From assembly GCA_913778275.1 (NCBI GenBank), contig CAJYWN010000009.1, forward strand, positions 1-64,000: DNA of 64,000 nt, given 5' to 3'. The translations under genes and the position numbers were made by a program. The notes under the pieces were generated by a model. That model saw only the letters and a list, made by a program, of their open reading frames with translations. It made no database searches and had not been told where the DNA came from. Positions 53,394 through 62,067 of this stretch are shown here, in pieces (positions within the stretch are counted from its first letter, which is position 1; every line of letters begins with the position of its first letter). Source of the stretch: an uncultured Chryseobacterium sp. (lineage in GTDB: Bacteria; Bacteroidota; Bacteroidia; Flavobacteriales; Weeksellaceae).

Positions 53394-53690
53394 TCAGAAA
53401 TAATTGGGGATATCCCTGCTTCCGTGGAGTACTCGTACCACATAAATGTGTTTCTCTGAAATTCTGTAGAAAATAATATGATTGTCTTTAGGAAAACTAT
53501 ATAAACCTTTTTTTATTTCATTTCGTGTTTTGCCTGATTTCGGGTGTAAATATAAATCGTTAAAAATTTTTTCAATTTCCAAAAGATATTTTTTAGCCTG
53601 TTCAAATCCGAAGTGTTCTATGGTGTAATCAAAAATATCTTCCAGATCTTTATCCGCGGCTTCTGATAAGATGTAGATGCTTCCAGACAT
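53394..53690 (-). CDS. parE: ParE/RelE-family toxin
   Basis: The 98-residue protein has the ParE pattern: YILSEAADKDLEDIFDYTIE, LYLHPKSGKTRNEIKKGLYSF and ERISEKHIYVVRVLHGSRD-like end (YRISEKHIYVVRVLHGSRDI without the first residue). ParE toxins poison DNA gyrase. The start shares one base with the ParD stop. The pair lies inside the radical SAM gene pair. Confidence 0.85.
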   Translation of the reverse strand: MSGSIYILSEAADKDLEDIFDYTIEHFGFEQAKKYLLEIEKIFNDLYLHPKSGKTRNEIKKGLYSFPKDNHIIFYRISEKHIYVVRVLHGSRDIPNYF

Positions 53691-53917
53691 TATTGCTTTT
53701 CTTTCCTGGATTGAATAATATCCTTAACCGACCGCTGGCTCGGATTACTGTTCCAGCCTTTTTCGATTTCAGCTTTTAAATCCTGAATTACTCTGTGGCG
53801 ATATACTTTATGAAGCCGTAACGCATCCCGTACCACTTCACTGGCATTCTGAAAATCTCCCGATTTTATCTGCTCTGCAATATAATCTTCCTGTTTTTTC
53901 GTAAAACTTACATTCAT
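53690..53917 (-). CDS. parD: ParD-type antitoxin
   Basis: The 75-residue protein starts with a ribbon-helix-helix (MNVSFTKKQEDYIAEQIKSG, then FQNASEVVRDALRLHKV) and ends in a basic/acidic tail that would bind ParE. It neutralises ParE and should repress the operon. An exact palindrome sits just upstream of its -7 element. Confidence 0.87.
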   Translation of the reverse strand: MNVSFTKKQEDYIAEQIKSGDFQNASEVVRDALRLHKVYRHRVIQDLKAEIEKGWNSNPSQRSVKDIIQSRKEKQ

Positions 53918-53940
53918 TACTTGTTCTTTTTCCGAAATTA

Positions 53941-53970
53941 CAAATTATATCCATATTTAGCAAATATGGA
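53941..53970 (-). promoter_or_regulatory. parDE promoter and operator palindrome
   Basis: TCCATATTT (53950-53958) and AAATATGGA (53962-53970) are perfect 9-base arms around AGC. On the minus strand they directly precede TATAATTTG (53941-53949), a -7-like element 24 bases before the parD ATG. A palindrome at this place is typical of ParD autorepression. Confidence 0.65.
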
Positions 53971-53988
53971 CTAAAGCTTTAACTTAAA

Positions 53989-55248
53989 TTAAAACAAAGT
54001 CAATTGCTGCGAAAACTGATTGTGAAACTTAGAAGAACTCCCACCAATCAGTAATTTTCTGAAATTTTTATCCGTTAAATATTTTAAGTAAGCATTTCCT
54101 GCATTGAAATCAATAAAATATCGTGCCCGGTTAACTGCTGCTCCTAATTTACTGAGATGCTCCATTGTAAGAACCTGGAAACGTCTTGCGCTGACAATCT
54201 TTTTTGCTGTTTTTACACCGATTCCAGGAATTCTTAAAATCATCTGGTAATCGGCAGTCTGAAGATTGACCGGAAACTGATCCAGATGTCGCAGTGCCCA
54301 GCTCATTTTCGGGTCCATCTCAAGGTCAAGGAAAGGCATATTCGGATCGAGGATTTCTTCTGCTTTAAAGCCATAGAATCTCATCAGCCAGTCAGATTGA
54401 TACAGCCTGTTTTCACGAAGCATCGGAACTTCCGTCGTTAAAGAAGGCAGCCGTTTATCTTCCAGCACCGGTACATATCCCGAATAATACACTCTTTTCA
54501 GATTAAAATTTTTATAAAAATGATCGGCTACTTTAATGATTTGAAGGTCATTTTCGTTGGTTGCCCCTACAATCATCTGGGTAGATTGTCCTGCCGGAGC
54601 AAATTTGGGAACCTTTCTGAAAATCTTTTTTTCATCTTTATATTGATCAATCCCTTTCTGAATATACCGCATCGGGTTGATCATATCCTGCCTGTTTTTT
54701 TCAGGTGCCAGAAGTTTCAACCCGCTTTCTGTAGGAATTTCGAGGTTTACGGATAGTCTGTCTGCATACAGCGCAGCTTCCTGCATCAGCTCATCACTCG
54801 CTCCGGGAATTGATTTCAGGTGAATATAACCGTTAAAATTTTCTTCAAGACGAAGTTTTTTGGCTACCCGCACCAGACGTTCCATCGTGGTGTCTGCATT
54901 TTTGAAGATCCCTGAGCTCAGGAACAATCCTTCAATATAATTTCTCCGATAAAAATTAATGGTAAGATCTACCACTTCTTCCACCGTGAATGCTGCTCTT
55001 TTGATATCATTGGAACTTCTGGAAACACAATAGGCGCAATCATAAATACAATGATTGGTAAGAAGAATTTTTAAAAGGGAAACACAACGTCCGTCTTCAG
55101 TATATGTATGGCAGATTCCGCTTACGGAACTATCTCCTAAAGCGCCTTTTTTATTTTTTCTCGTACCTCCGCTTGATGAGCAGGATACATCATACTTCGC
55201 TGCATCGGCAAGGATTTCGAGCTTTTCTTTCAGGCGGTCAAAATTCAT
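53989..55248 (-). CDS. TIGR03916-family putative DNA modification/repair radical SAM protein
   Basis: The 419-residue protein has the radical SAM cluster motif CIYDCAYC (CxxxCxxC), preceded by further conserved cysteines (CSSSGGT and GICHTYTEDGRC), and a C-terminal helix-hairpin-helix DNA-binding motif (RIPGIGVKTAKKIVSARR). It probably acts on DNA bases using S-adenosylmethionine chemistry; the reaction is unknown. Its usual partner (TIGR03915) is downstream, beyond parDE. Confidence 0.9.
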   Translation of the reverse strand: MNFDRLKEKLEILADAAKYDVSCSSSGGTRKNKKGALGDSSVSGICHTYTEDGRCVSLLKILLTNHCIYDCAYCVSRSSNDIKRAAFTVEEVVDLTINFYRRNYIEGLFLSSGIFKNADTTMERLVRVAKKLRLEENFNGYIHLKSIPGASDELMQEAALYADRLSVNLEIPTESGLKLLAPEKNRQDMINPMRYIQKGIDQYKDEKKIFRKVPKFAPAGQSTQMIVGATNENDLQIIKVADHFYKNFNLKRVYYSGYVPVLEDKRLPSLTTEVPMLRENRLYQSDWLMRFYGFKAEEILDPNMPFLDLEMDPKMSWALRHLDQFPVNLQTADYQMILRIPGIGVKTAKKIVSARRFQVLTMEHLSKLGAAVNRARYFIDFNAGNAYLKYLTDKNFRKLLIGGSSSKFHNQFSQQLTLF

Positions 55249-55366
55249 ATTTTAAATTGATTATCTTAACGTTGGATAAGATGAGCGGTTCAAATTTAGC
55301 TCCAAAATTGATAAATATCAATCTTTTTCGATTGAAGTTATCAACATCGGAAAGTTACAAAATCAC

Positions 55367-55374
55367 TATATTTA
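55367..55374 (+). promoter_or_regulatory. Possible -7 element of the HMG-CoA reductase gene
   Basis: TATATTTA deviates from TAnnTTTG only in the last base and lies 20 bases before the ATG at 55395. Confidence 0.4.
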
Positions 55375-55394
55375 CAATTCTTTAAAGATAAACT

Positions 55395-56723
55395 ATGAAT
55401 CATCAACCGGTAGAAGGTTTTTCCAAACTTTCCAAGCAAAGAAAAATCGATTGGCTCATCTCAGAATACCTCAGTAACGATCGCAGTTACGAACAGATTT
55501 TACAGCAATACTGGAATAACAATGCCGAAATTCAGAAGCTTCACGAAGAATTTTCTGAAAATACCATTTCCAACTTTTACATGCCGTACGGAATTGCGCC
55601 AAATTTCCTTATTGACGGGAAATTACTGGCTTTACCTATGGCTGTTGAAGAAAGTTCCGTGGTTGCGGCAGCCTCCAAAGCAGCAAAATTCTGGATCGAT
55701 AAAGGAGGCTTTAAAACAACCATTATCAACACCGAAAAGCTCGGCCATACCCATTTTATATTTAACGTAGAATCCCATAAATTATTACATTTCTTCAACT
55801 TCAGGCTAAAGAAAAAGCTTTTTGAAGCTACAGAAGATATTACGGCGAATATGCGGAAACGCGGCGGCGGAATTTTAGATATCAAATTAATTGATAAAAC
55901 TGCTGAAATGCCGAATTATTACCAGTTGAAGGCCAGCTTCGATACCGTAGATTCTATGGGAGCGAATTTTATCAATTCATGTCTGGAAAAATTCGGGAAA
56001 ACATTAAAACAGGAAGTGGCGGAAAATGAAGATTTTTCTGAAGAAGAGAAAAACTCTTTACAAATTGTGATGAATATTCTTTCCAATTTCACTCCCGACT
56101 GTATCGTAAGAGCTGAAGTTTCCTGCAAGATTGATGATCTGAAAGATGATAGCGGAATTTCCAATGAAGAGTTCGCATGGAAATTCAAACAGGCCGTAAC
56201 AATTGCTGAAATTGAACCTTTCCGTGCTACAACGCATAATAAAGGAATTATGAACGGGGTAGATGCGGTGGTTATTGCTACCGGAAACGATTTCCGCGCA
56301 ACGGAAGCCTGTGCACATGCTTATGCGGCAAGAAACGGAAAGTATTCTTCTTTAACCCATTGTACAATAGATAACGGAATATTCAGATTCTGGATCGATC
56401 TTCCGATTTCAGTAGGCGTTGTTGGAGGTTTGACGAATCTTCATCCTTTGGTAAAGTTTTCTCTCGCATTGTTAGGAAAGCCTTCTGCACAGGAATTAAT
56501 GAGCATCATGGCAGTATCCGGTCTGGCGCAGAATTTCGGAGCACTGCGTTCTTTAGTTACTACCGGAATTCAGAAAGGCCATATGAAAATGCATTTGCTG
56601 AATATCCTGAACCAGATGGGCGCAACGGAAGAAGAAAAGCAACATTTCGTAACCTATTTCAAAGATAAAACAGTAAGCCATCACGAAGTGATCCATGAGT
56701 TTAACAGATTGAGAGGGCAATAA
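55395..56723 (+). CDS. Hydroxymethylglutaryl-CoA reductase, class II
   Basis: The enzyme makes mevalonate (or runs in reverse) in isoprenoid metabolism. The 442-residue protein has the class II motifs: a catalytic glutamate in MAVEESSVVAAASKAA, the lysine in RATTHNKGIMNGVDAVV, the aspartate in ATGNDFRA and the histidine in GHMKMHL. NADH or NADPH use cannot be decided. Its stop shares a base with the next start (TAATG), and the original operon continued into a small membrane gene and DUF423. Confidence 0.93.
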   Translation: MNHQPVEGFSKLSKQRKIDWLISEYLSNDRSYEQILQQYWNNNAEIQKLHEEFSENTISNFYMPYGIAPNFLIDGKLLALPMAVEESSVVAAASKAAKFWIDKGGFKTTIINTEKLGHTHFIFNVESHKLLHFFNFRLKKKLFEATEDITANMRKRGGGILDIKLIDKTAEMPNYYQLKASFDTVDSMGANFINSCLEKFGKTLKQEVAENEDFSEEEKNSLQIVMNILSNFTPDCIVRAEVSCKIDDLKDDSGISNEEFAWKFKQAVTIAEIEPFRATTHNKGIMNGVDAVVIATGNDFRATEACAHAYAARNGKYSSLTHCTIDNGIFRFWIDLPISVGVVGGLTNLHPLVKFSLALLGKPSAQELMSIMAVSGLAQNFGALRSLVTTGIQKGHMKMHLLNILNQMGATEEEKQHFVTYFKDKTVSHHEVIHEFNRLRGQ

Positions 56724-56878
56724 TGTTTGGAATTATTGCCTCTGCTTGTATGCTGGCTTTCGGGATATTTCTGAAAGTGACTAAAAATCCCGGTTTTGCT
56801 CAAAACAAAAAATTTGCCTGGATTTTTATAGGAATCGGACTGGTATCATTAATATTCAAAATTTTAAATTATAAATGA
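56723..56878 (+). CDS. 51-residue membrane protein, cut from its operon by an insertion
   Basis: The frame starts one base inside the HMG-CoA reductase stop and reads MFGIIASACMLAFGIFLKVT, then PGFAQNKKFAWIFIGIGLV and SLIFKILNYK. It has two hydrophobic helices. Its stop lies in the left 28-base direct repeat. Without the insert its stop (ATGA) would overlap the DUF423 start. Confidence 0.65.
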   Translation: MFGIIASACMLAFGIFLKVTKNPGFAQNKKFAWIFIGIGLVSLIFKILNYK

Positions 56879-56960
56879 AAATGATTTCATAACTTAAAAT
56901 AGGCGTAATTGGATTTTTTATATGTAAATTTGTAAATGAATTACAAAAATAAGACTAAAA

Positions 56961-58274
56961 ATGATAATTAATTTCAGTGTAGAAAATTTTGGTTCTATAA
57001 AAGAAAAGCAAACTTTATCTTTTTTAGCCAACAAATCTGATCATTTGGAAGATTACTACATCATTGAGCCAATCAAAGGTTTACGCCTTAATAAATTGGC
57101 TTTGATTTATGGTGCAAATGCGTCTGGAAAAACTACGGTTCTAAAAGCACTGGATTTTCTAAGAGAGATTTGTACAAATCCATTTGATAAAAAAAATGAT
57201 AAATTCAATTTTGAGCCTTTTCTTTTTGATGAAAATACACCAAAACAAAATACAAAATTTGAATTAGAATTTGTTCAAAATGGAATAAAATACTTTTATG
57301 AAGTTGAATTAAACAAAAATTGTATAGTAAAGGAAAGACTGTACAATTTTAGCCCTAATAAAGCTTTAGTTTTTGAGAGAAGTACTGATGAAGAAAGAGA
57401 ATTAACTTCAATTAGATTTGGTAGAAAAATTCTCAAAAGAAAACACTTGGAAGAAAGTTTAGAAATTTTCACACTCTGGAACAATACTGTTGTTGCTGGC
57501 TTTTTAAAATCAAATGTTGAGAAATTCAGTCCTGTTGAAGCTGTAATTAATAATTTAATAAACTATTTTATTGATGAACATACAAGTTTGGAACAAAACG
57601 TTTCTAACTTGATAAGCGATTCATTTATAAATAAAAAATTCATTTTAAATGTACTGAAGAAAGCTGATTTTAATATAGTAGATATAAATGTTGAAATTAA
57701 TAAAATTCCTTATTCGGATCAGCAAGTGGATAGTATCAGTAGGTTCTATACTGATGAAGGTAAATCATTATTATTTAAATTGCATAAAAATCAGGATTTA
57801 TATCATTCAGAAGTAAAAACTGAATTTATCCATAGCTCTAAAGAAAGATTTTATAATATTCCGATTAGTATGGAGTCAGACGGAACTCGAAAATACTACG
57901 GTATTTCTAGTATTCTCAATGATTTAATATTTATTAATTCAATACAATGTGTTGATGAACTTGAATCTTCGCTACATCCAGACTTATTCAATCATTTCCT
58001 TCTAACGTATCTGGTCAATGGCAAAAAAGAATCGCAACTCATTGCCACAACTCATAATAGAGAAATTCTTAACAATCGTGATTTATTCCGGGATGATAGT
58101 ATTTGGTTTACAGACAAAAACAAAGATTCTGCAACTGAACTTTATTCTTTAGCTGACTTTGACTCATCTGTAGTTAGAGACACAACTAATGTTCTTAATA
58201 CTTATAAGTCGGGAAAATTAGGTGGAGTTCCCAATCTGGGAGATTATTATATTGATTTAGATGATGCGGAATAA
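56961..58274 (+). CDS. AAA ATPase of an AbiL/RloAB-type defence pair
   Basis: The 437-residue protein is an OLD/SMC-like ATPase: IINFSVENFGSIKEKQTLSF at the start, Walker A GANASGKTT (51-59), the signature/Walker B region CVDELESSLHPDLFNHFL with the catalytic glutamate, and the QLIATTHNREIL switch. Such ATPases sense phage infection and control a partner effector. It overlaps the RloB gene by 14 bases. Very AT-rich and unlike its neighbours. The AbiL assignment rests on the pairing with RloB. Confidence 0.82.
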   Translation: MIINFSVENFGSIKEKQTLSFLANKSDHLEDYYIIEPIKGLRLNKLALIYGANASGKTTVLKALDFLREICTNPFDKKNDKFNFEPFLFDENTPKQNTKFELEFVQNGIKYFYEVELNKNCIVKERLYNFSPNKALVFERSTDEERELTSIRFGRKILKRKHLEESLEIFTLWNNTVVAGFLKSNVEKFSPVEAVINNLINYFIDEHTSLEQNVSNLISDSFINKKFILNVLKKADFNIVDINVEINKIPYSDQQVDSISRFYTDEGKSLLFKLHKNQDLYHSEVKTEFIHSSKERFYNIPISMESDGTRKYYGISSILNDLIFINSIQCVDELESSLHPDLFNHFLLTYLVNGKKESQLIATTHNREILNNRDLFRDDSIWFTDKNKDSATELYSLADFDSSVVRDTTNVLNTYKSGKLGGVPNLGDYYIDLDDAE

Positions 58275-58899
58275 GAAGTCATTTTTTGATAAAGGAAAAA
58301 AAACTTTTGCAATTGTCGGAGATGGTGATTGTGAGAAATGGTATTTTCAAATGCTAAAACAGATTGAAAATCTGATTGTGAATATTAAACCTGAATTAAA
58401 TCTTAAGTCTTCTTTAAAGAAACAGTATGATTATGTAAAAGACTTGGCTAATGTTTACGATAAAGTTTTTTGGATTATAGATTATGATGTTATTGAGCGA
58501 GAATCAAGAGAATGTAAAAAAGGTGATGTAAAACGAAGTGAAGAATTTGCAAGATATTACAAAGAGTTATCTTCAATAAAAAACGTTGAAATATTAGTTG
58601 TTAACACGTGTTTTGAATATTGGTTATTTTTACATTTCAAATATTCTAATAAAAACTACACAGATTGCGATGAAACAGGAAAGGATCTGAAGAAGGAATT
58701 TCCCGCATATGAAAAAACTGAGAAATTTTACAAAAAGAAAAATTCTGATATTTACACTACATTAAAACCTCGTCTACCAATTGCAATAAAAAATGCGGCT
58801 AAATTAGGTTTGTTTGATATCAAAAATCCAAATAACCCTATTTGTGAAGTTCATAAATTGTTTAATGAAGACGGGAGCTTTAAAATTAATTGGGAATAA
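58261..58899 (+). CDS. RloB-like TOPRIM effector of the defence pair
   Basis: The 212-residue protein has the RloB/TOPRIM-like pattern: FAIVGDGDCEKWYFQML with the first catalytic glutamate (E25), and WIIDYDVIE with the DxD acids (about 80-84). TOPRIM acids bind metal and support nuclease activity. In the lactococcal AbiL system the two genes are similarly arranged. The start shares 14 bases with the end of the ATPase gene, so they are co-translated. Confidence 0.8.
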   Translation: MMRNKKSFFDKGKKTFAIVGDGDCEKWYFQMLKQIENLIVNIKPELNLKSSLKKQYDYVKDLANVYDKVFWIIDYDVIERESRECKKGDVKRSEEFARYYKELSSIKNVEILVVNTCFEYWLFLHFKYSNKNYTDCDETGKDLKKEFPAYEKTEKFYKKKNSDIYTTLKPRLPIAIKNAAKLGLFDIKNPNNPICEVHKLFNEDGSFKINWE

Positions 58900-58923
58900 T
58901 AAATTCAAAATTTTACATTATAA

Positions 58924-59310
58924 ATGAAAACAATAACATTAATTTTTGGAGCGGTATACGGTATGCTGTCCGTGATCCTGGGAGCCTTCGGCGCACACGC
59001 TTTAAAAAAAATCCTTTCTGTGGAAAGACTGGAAAGTTTTGAAACGGGAGTACGCTATCAAATGTATGCAGCCTTTTTTCTGTTAATTGTCGGTTACATT
59101 TTAAAATTTGAAACAAAAACTGAAAACTGGATTTCCTGGCTGATGATTTTCGGAACAATGCTTTTCTCTTTCAGTATTTACGGATTGAGTATGCAGGATT
59201 ATTTCGGGATGAATCTTAAATTTCTCGGTCCCATTACTCCGCTTGGAGGTCTGCTGATGATCCTGAGCTGGGCATTGCTGATTTTCTATTTTATCAGAAT
59301 AAAAAGCTAA
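58924..59310 (+). CDS. DUF423 family membrane protein
   Basis: The 128-residue protein has four hydrophobic segments and the family signature LGAFGAHALKKIL near the start, then ETGVRYQMYAAFFLL and FLGPITPLGGLLMILSW. The function is unknown. Its ATG lies in the right direct repeat; the insertion separated it from its former promoter operon, so it may now depend on read-through or an unrecognised promoter. Confidence 0.85.
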   Translation: MKTITLIFGAVYGMLSVILGAFGAHALKKILSVERLESFETGVRYQMYAAFFLLIVGYILKFETKTENWISWLMIFGTMLFSFSIYGLSMQDYFGMNLKFLGPITPLGGLLMILSWALLIFYFIRIKS

Positions 59311-59319
59311 TTCAAATAC

Positions 59320-59355
59320 AAAAAGGAATTCTAAGTTGCAGAATTCCTTTTTTTG
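59320..59355. terminator. Bidirectional terminator between DUF423 and the export operon
   Basis: AAAAAGGAATTCT and AGAATTCCTTTTT form a perfect stem around AAGTTGC, with T runs on both strands. Confidence 0.9.
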
Positions 59356-59356
59356 T

Positions 59357-60760
59357 TTACCTCAGAAAATTTTCTTTCATCCATTTTAGTTTATTATAGC
59401 TTTTGAGGAATTTATTGTTGAGGAGGATGAATTTTTCCTGTGCATCAATCATCTTATTCTCCCTTGAATTAATAAGGAACAATGAACTTTCCCCGTTGTT
59501 GTAGCGGATCTCTTCAGCATGGAGAAGGCGTTGGTAATTGGTAAGGTTATCCTTTGCAATATCAATTTGTGAATGATAATTAATAACCTCATTTTTATAA
59601 GTCAGGATCTTTGTTTCCAGCTCTCTTTTTTTCATTTGAGTATCGAGTGTATTCTGCTCTATTTTAAGTTTCGCCATCTGGTAATTGGCTCTTGCTTCTC
59701 TTTGGAAAACCGGGATTTCCAGCTTCAGTCCATATTGGAAGTTATTATCAAAAAGCGGAAGGTAATCTGCTCTGTAATTTTCTTTGTTAAAAAAATTGTA
59801 GGTAAAATCCAGTTTGGGTAGGAAACTTTGCCATTTAAGCTTTCTTTCACTTTCCAGAATATTTTGTTTCTGAAGATAATACTGCAGCGAAAAATGAGTA
59901 TTCAGGTTTTGATTTTCTACCTGTTGTATCAGCATTTCAAAATTAGTAAAAGCTTCACTGTTGTTCATGGTATCAGAAGGATAAATCATGGTCGTCAGAT
60001 CATACAGCTCTCTGTTTTCTTTCCATAAAAAAAGCTGAAGTTCCTGGGTGCTTTTCACGAAATTCAGAAAAGCATCCCTTTCCTGAAGTCGAAAACTCAT
60101 AAGCTGCGATGCGGCTTCTGTAGTATCAATGGCAGGTCTTTCTCCAAAGTCGAATGTCTTTTTAGTAAGTTCTAGACGTTTTTCATTAATCAAAACGGCT
60201 TTGCGCTGAAGCTGGTAAATTTCAAAATTCTTTACCCATTCCCAATAGGTATTTTCTGCCTCCAAAAGGAGATCGTTGGTTAGGACGGCCTGTTCTGCCT
60301 CGGTCATTTTCAGGGCATACTTAGCCTGTTCCAGCATCGCTCTTCTTTTATCATACAAGAGATTTTTAGCTAAAGGGACAGTAACCCCGAACTGGTAAAG
60401 ACCGCCTTTTGTATCGCTGTTATTGATTTTTTCTCCATCCAGATAATTATAGCTTGCGGTAAGATCAATCCCATACCATGTAGGAATGCCGAGCTCAATA
60501 TTCCTTTGCCTGTAATACTGTATTCCATCAATATTTTTTTCGCCAAGCTTTCCGCCAAGCACTGGATCAAAATTTCCTCTGGCAAGCGTGATTTCTGAAG
60601 CTGATATTTTATTCTGAAGCTGATATTTTATGGCTAAAGGATGATAGTTTTTTACAATAGAGATAAATTCCTTTGCAGACATCTTTAGTGAATCCTGCGC
60701 TGAAAGTATTCCGCAAAAGAACAGGGCAAAGAGAAATATGATTTTATTTCTGTTTTTCAT
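59357..60760 (-). CDS. TolC-family outer membrane efflux protein
   Basis: It forms the outer membrane duct of a tripartite exporter. The 467-residue protein has a signal peptide (KNRNKIIFLFALFFCGILSAQ), long helical repeats of the TolC fold (EITLARGNFDPVLGGKL, LLEAENTYWEWV) and periplasmic coils. The frame is open 90 bases further upstream, inside the HlyD gene; the signal peptide fixes the start at 60760. It overlaps the HlyD end by 17 bases, so the export genes form one operon. Confidence 0.88.
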   Translation of the reverse strand: MKNRNKIIFLFALFFCGILSAQDSLKMSAKEFISIVKNYHPLAIKYQLQNKISASEITLARGNFDPVLGGKLGEKNIDGIQYYRQRNIELGIPTWYGIDLTASYNYLDGEKINNSDTKGGLYQFGVTVPLAKNLLYDKRRAMLEQAKYALKMTEAEQAVLTNDLLLEAENTYWEWVKNFEIYQLQRKAVLINEKRLELTKKTFDFGERPAIDTTEAASQLMSFRLQERDAFLNFVKSTQELQLFLWKENRELYDLTTMIYPSDTMNNSEAFTNFEMLIQQVENQNLNTHFSLQYYLQKQNILESERKLKWQSFLPKLDFTYNFFNKENYRADYLPLFDNNFQYGLKLEIPVFQREARANYQMAKLKIEQNTLDTQMKKRELETKILTYKNEVINYHSQIDIAKDNLTNYQRLLHAEEIRYNNGESSLFLINSRENKMIDAQEKFILLNNKFLKSYNKLKWMKENFLR

Positions 60761-62057
60761 TCTGACCGGTTTTTGCAGTTTTAACTTCATAATAATCAGG
60801 CGGGAAACCATTGATGTTTCGCCATAGTTCATACCAGATAGGAACATCATTCAAAATGGCAATTCCCTGGACACCGGTGCCCATTCTGATTTTAGGAGGC
60901 CATCTTTTTTCTGTTTTGTCTTCCACTACCAACGCTTTGAAAAGTCCGTTGGCGCTGATGTTGTTTTCAATGGCAATTACTTTTCCGGCAAAAGTTCCGT
61001 AGCTTGAATCCGGCCATCCTGAGAATACAATGGCCGGGAATCCGTCAAAAATGCACATCACGCGCTGTCCTTCCTTGATCAGTGGAAGATCAACAGGCTT
61101 AATATAAATTTCCACGGCATAATCAACCGTTTTGGGAACAATAATCCCTATGCTTTCTGTTTCTTTCAATATTTCTCCGATTCCGGCTTTGTTCAGCTGA
61201 ACAATCTGTCCGTCCTGAGAAGCGACAATATAATATAATCCCTGTCGGAATTTATAATTGGCGACCTGGTTTTCCAGTTTGGCGATATCTCCTTCGCTGC
61301 CCTGGATCTGTCCCATGCTTTGGAATCTTTCGCCTTCGGTTTTGCTGAGTTTTTCAGTATAATCCTGGATTACGGCATTCTGTTCAATTGCCATATTTGA
61401 AATTTCCTGGCGGGTTTGAAGTACTTTATTTTCAGAAGCCGTTTTTTTAGCAACAGCATTTTGGTAGGATATGCTGCGTTGCTGAAACTGCGTTAAGGAA
61501 ACCAACCCTTCATCATACATTTTTTTCTGTCTGGCATATTGATCTTCAGAAAGCTTCAGTTCGTTGGCTGCAGCGGCAAGCTCGGCTTCTTCGCCTGCAA
61601 GCTTGTTTTTCAGTTGGCTGATTTTTATATCAATCTGGTTTAATTTAAGATCTTTCGCTGTAGAAATAGCCTGAAGCTGATTGTTGGTAGTTCCCACTTT
61701 TGCTTCGTAATAATCTCTTACTCCTTTTTTAGCTTCTACCTGTTGCTGTGTTCTTTTTACCAAAAGGGGATCAAAATAATCATCCTTTACTTCCGAAAGC
61801 TGAAGAATGGTGTCTCCTTTTTTTACATAGTCCCCGTTTTTTACGTACCATTTGATGATTTTTCCGGGAATAGGAGAGTTAAGCTGTTGCGGACGCTGCT
61901 CCTGGTACAGGGAGGTTACATTCCCCATAATTTTGATATTCTGCGTCCAGGGCAGAAACAGCACAATAATGGCCGAAATAAAGATTAACAGGAACCATCT
62001 TTTTACGTGTGATTCTTTGTGGATGTTGTATATTTTATCAAAAGACTGAATTTTCAT
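60744..62057 (-). CDS. HlyD-family periplasmic adaptor protein
   Basis: It links the inner membrane exporter to TolC. The 437-residue protein has one N-terminal membrane segment (about 20-38), a lipoyl-like domain (GKIIKWYVKNGDYVKKGDTI), long coiled-coil helices (about 100-260) and a beta-barrel domain with KVIAIENNISANG. Gene order ABC protein, HlyD, TolC is typical of this system. Confidence 0.9.
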   Translation of the reverse strand: MKIQSFDKIYNIHKESHVKRWFLLIFISAIIVLFLPWTQNIKIMGNVTSLYQEQRPQQLNSPIPGKIIKWYVKNGDYVKKGDTILQLSEVKDDYFDPLLVKRTQQQVEAKKGVRDYYEAKVGTTNNQLQAISTAKDLKLNQIDIKISQLKNKLAGEEAELAAAANELKLSEDQYARQKKMYDEGLVSLTQFQQRSISYQNAVAKKTASENKVLQTRQEISNMAIEQNAVIQDYTEKLSKTEGERFQSMGQIQGSEGDIAKLENQVANYKFRQGLYYIVASQDGQIVQLNKAGIGEILKETESIGIIVPKTVDYAVEIYIKPVDLPLIKEGQRVMCIFDGFPAIVFSGWPDSSYGTFAGKVIAIENNISANGLFKALVVEDKTEKRWPPKIRMGTGVQGIAILNDVPIWYELWRNINGFPPDYYEVKTAKTGQNEKQK

Positions 62058-62067
62058 ACCTGTATTT

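Larger units (their letters stand above)
56854..58930 (+). mobile_element. Two-gene defence module bounded by 28-bp direct repeats
   Basis: ATTCAAAATTTTAAATTATA followed by AATGAAAA at 56854-56881 recurs at 58903-58930 with one difference (AAATT versus ACATT): 27 of 28 bases match. Between the copies lie only the ATPase and RloB genes. The repeat spans the end of the 51-residue gene and the start of DUF423, so the empty site is readable. No integrase or terminal inverted repeat is visible. Confidence 0.7.
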
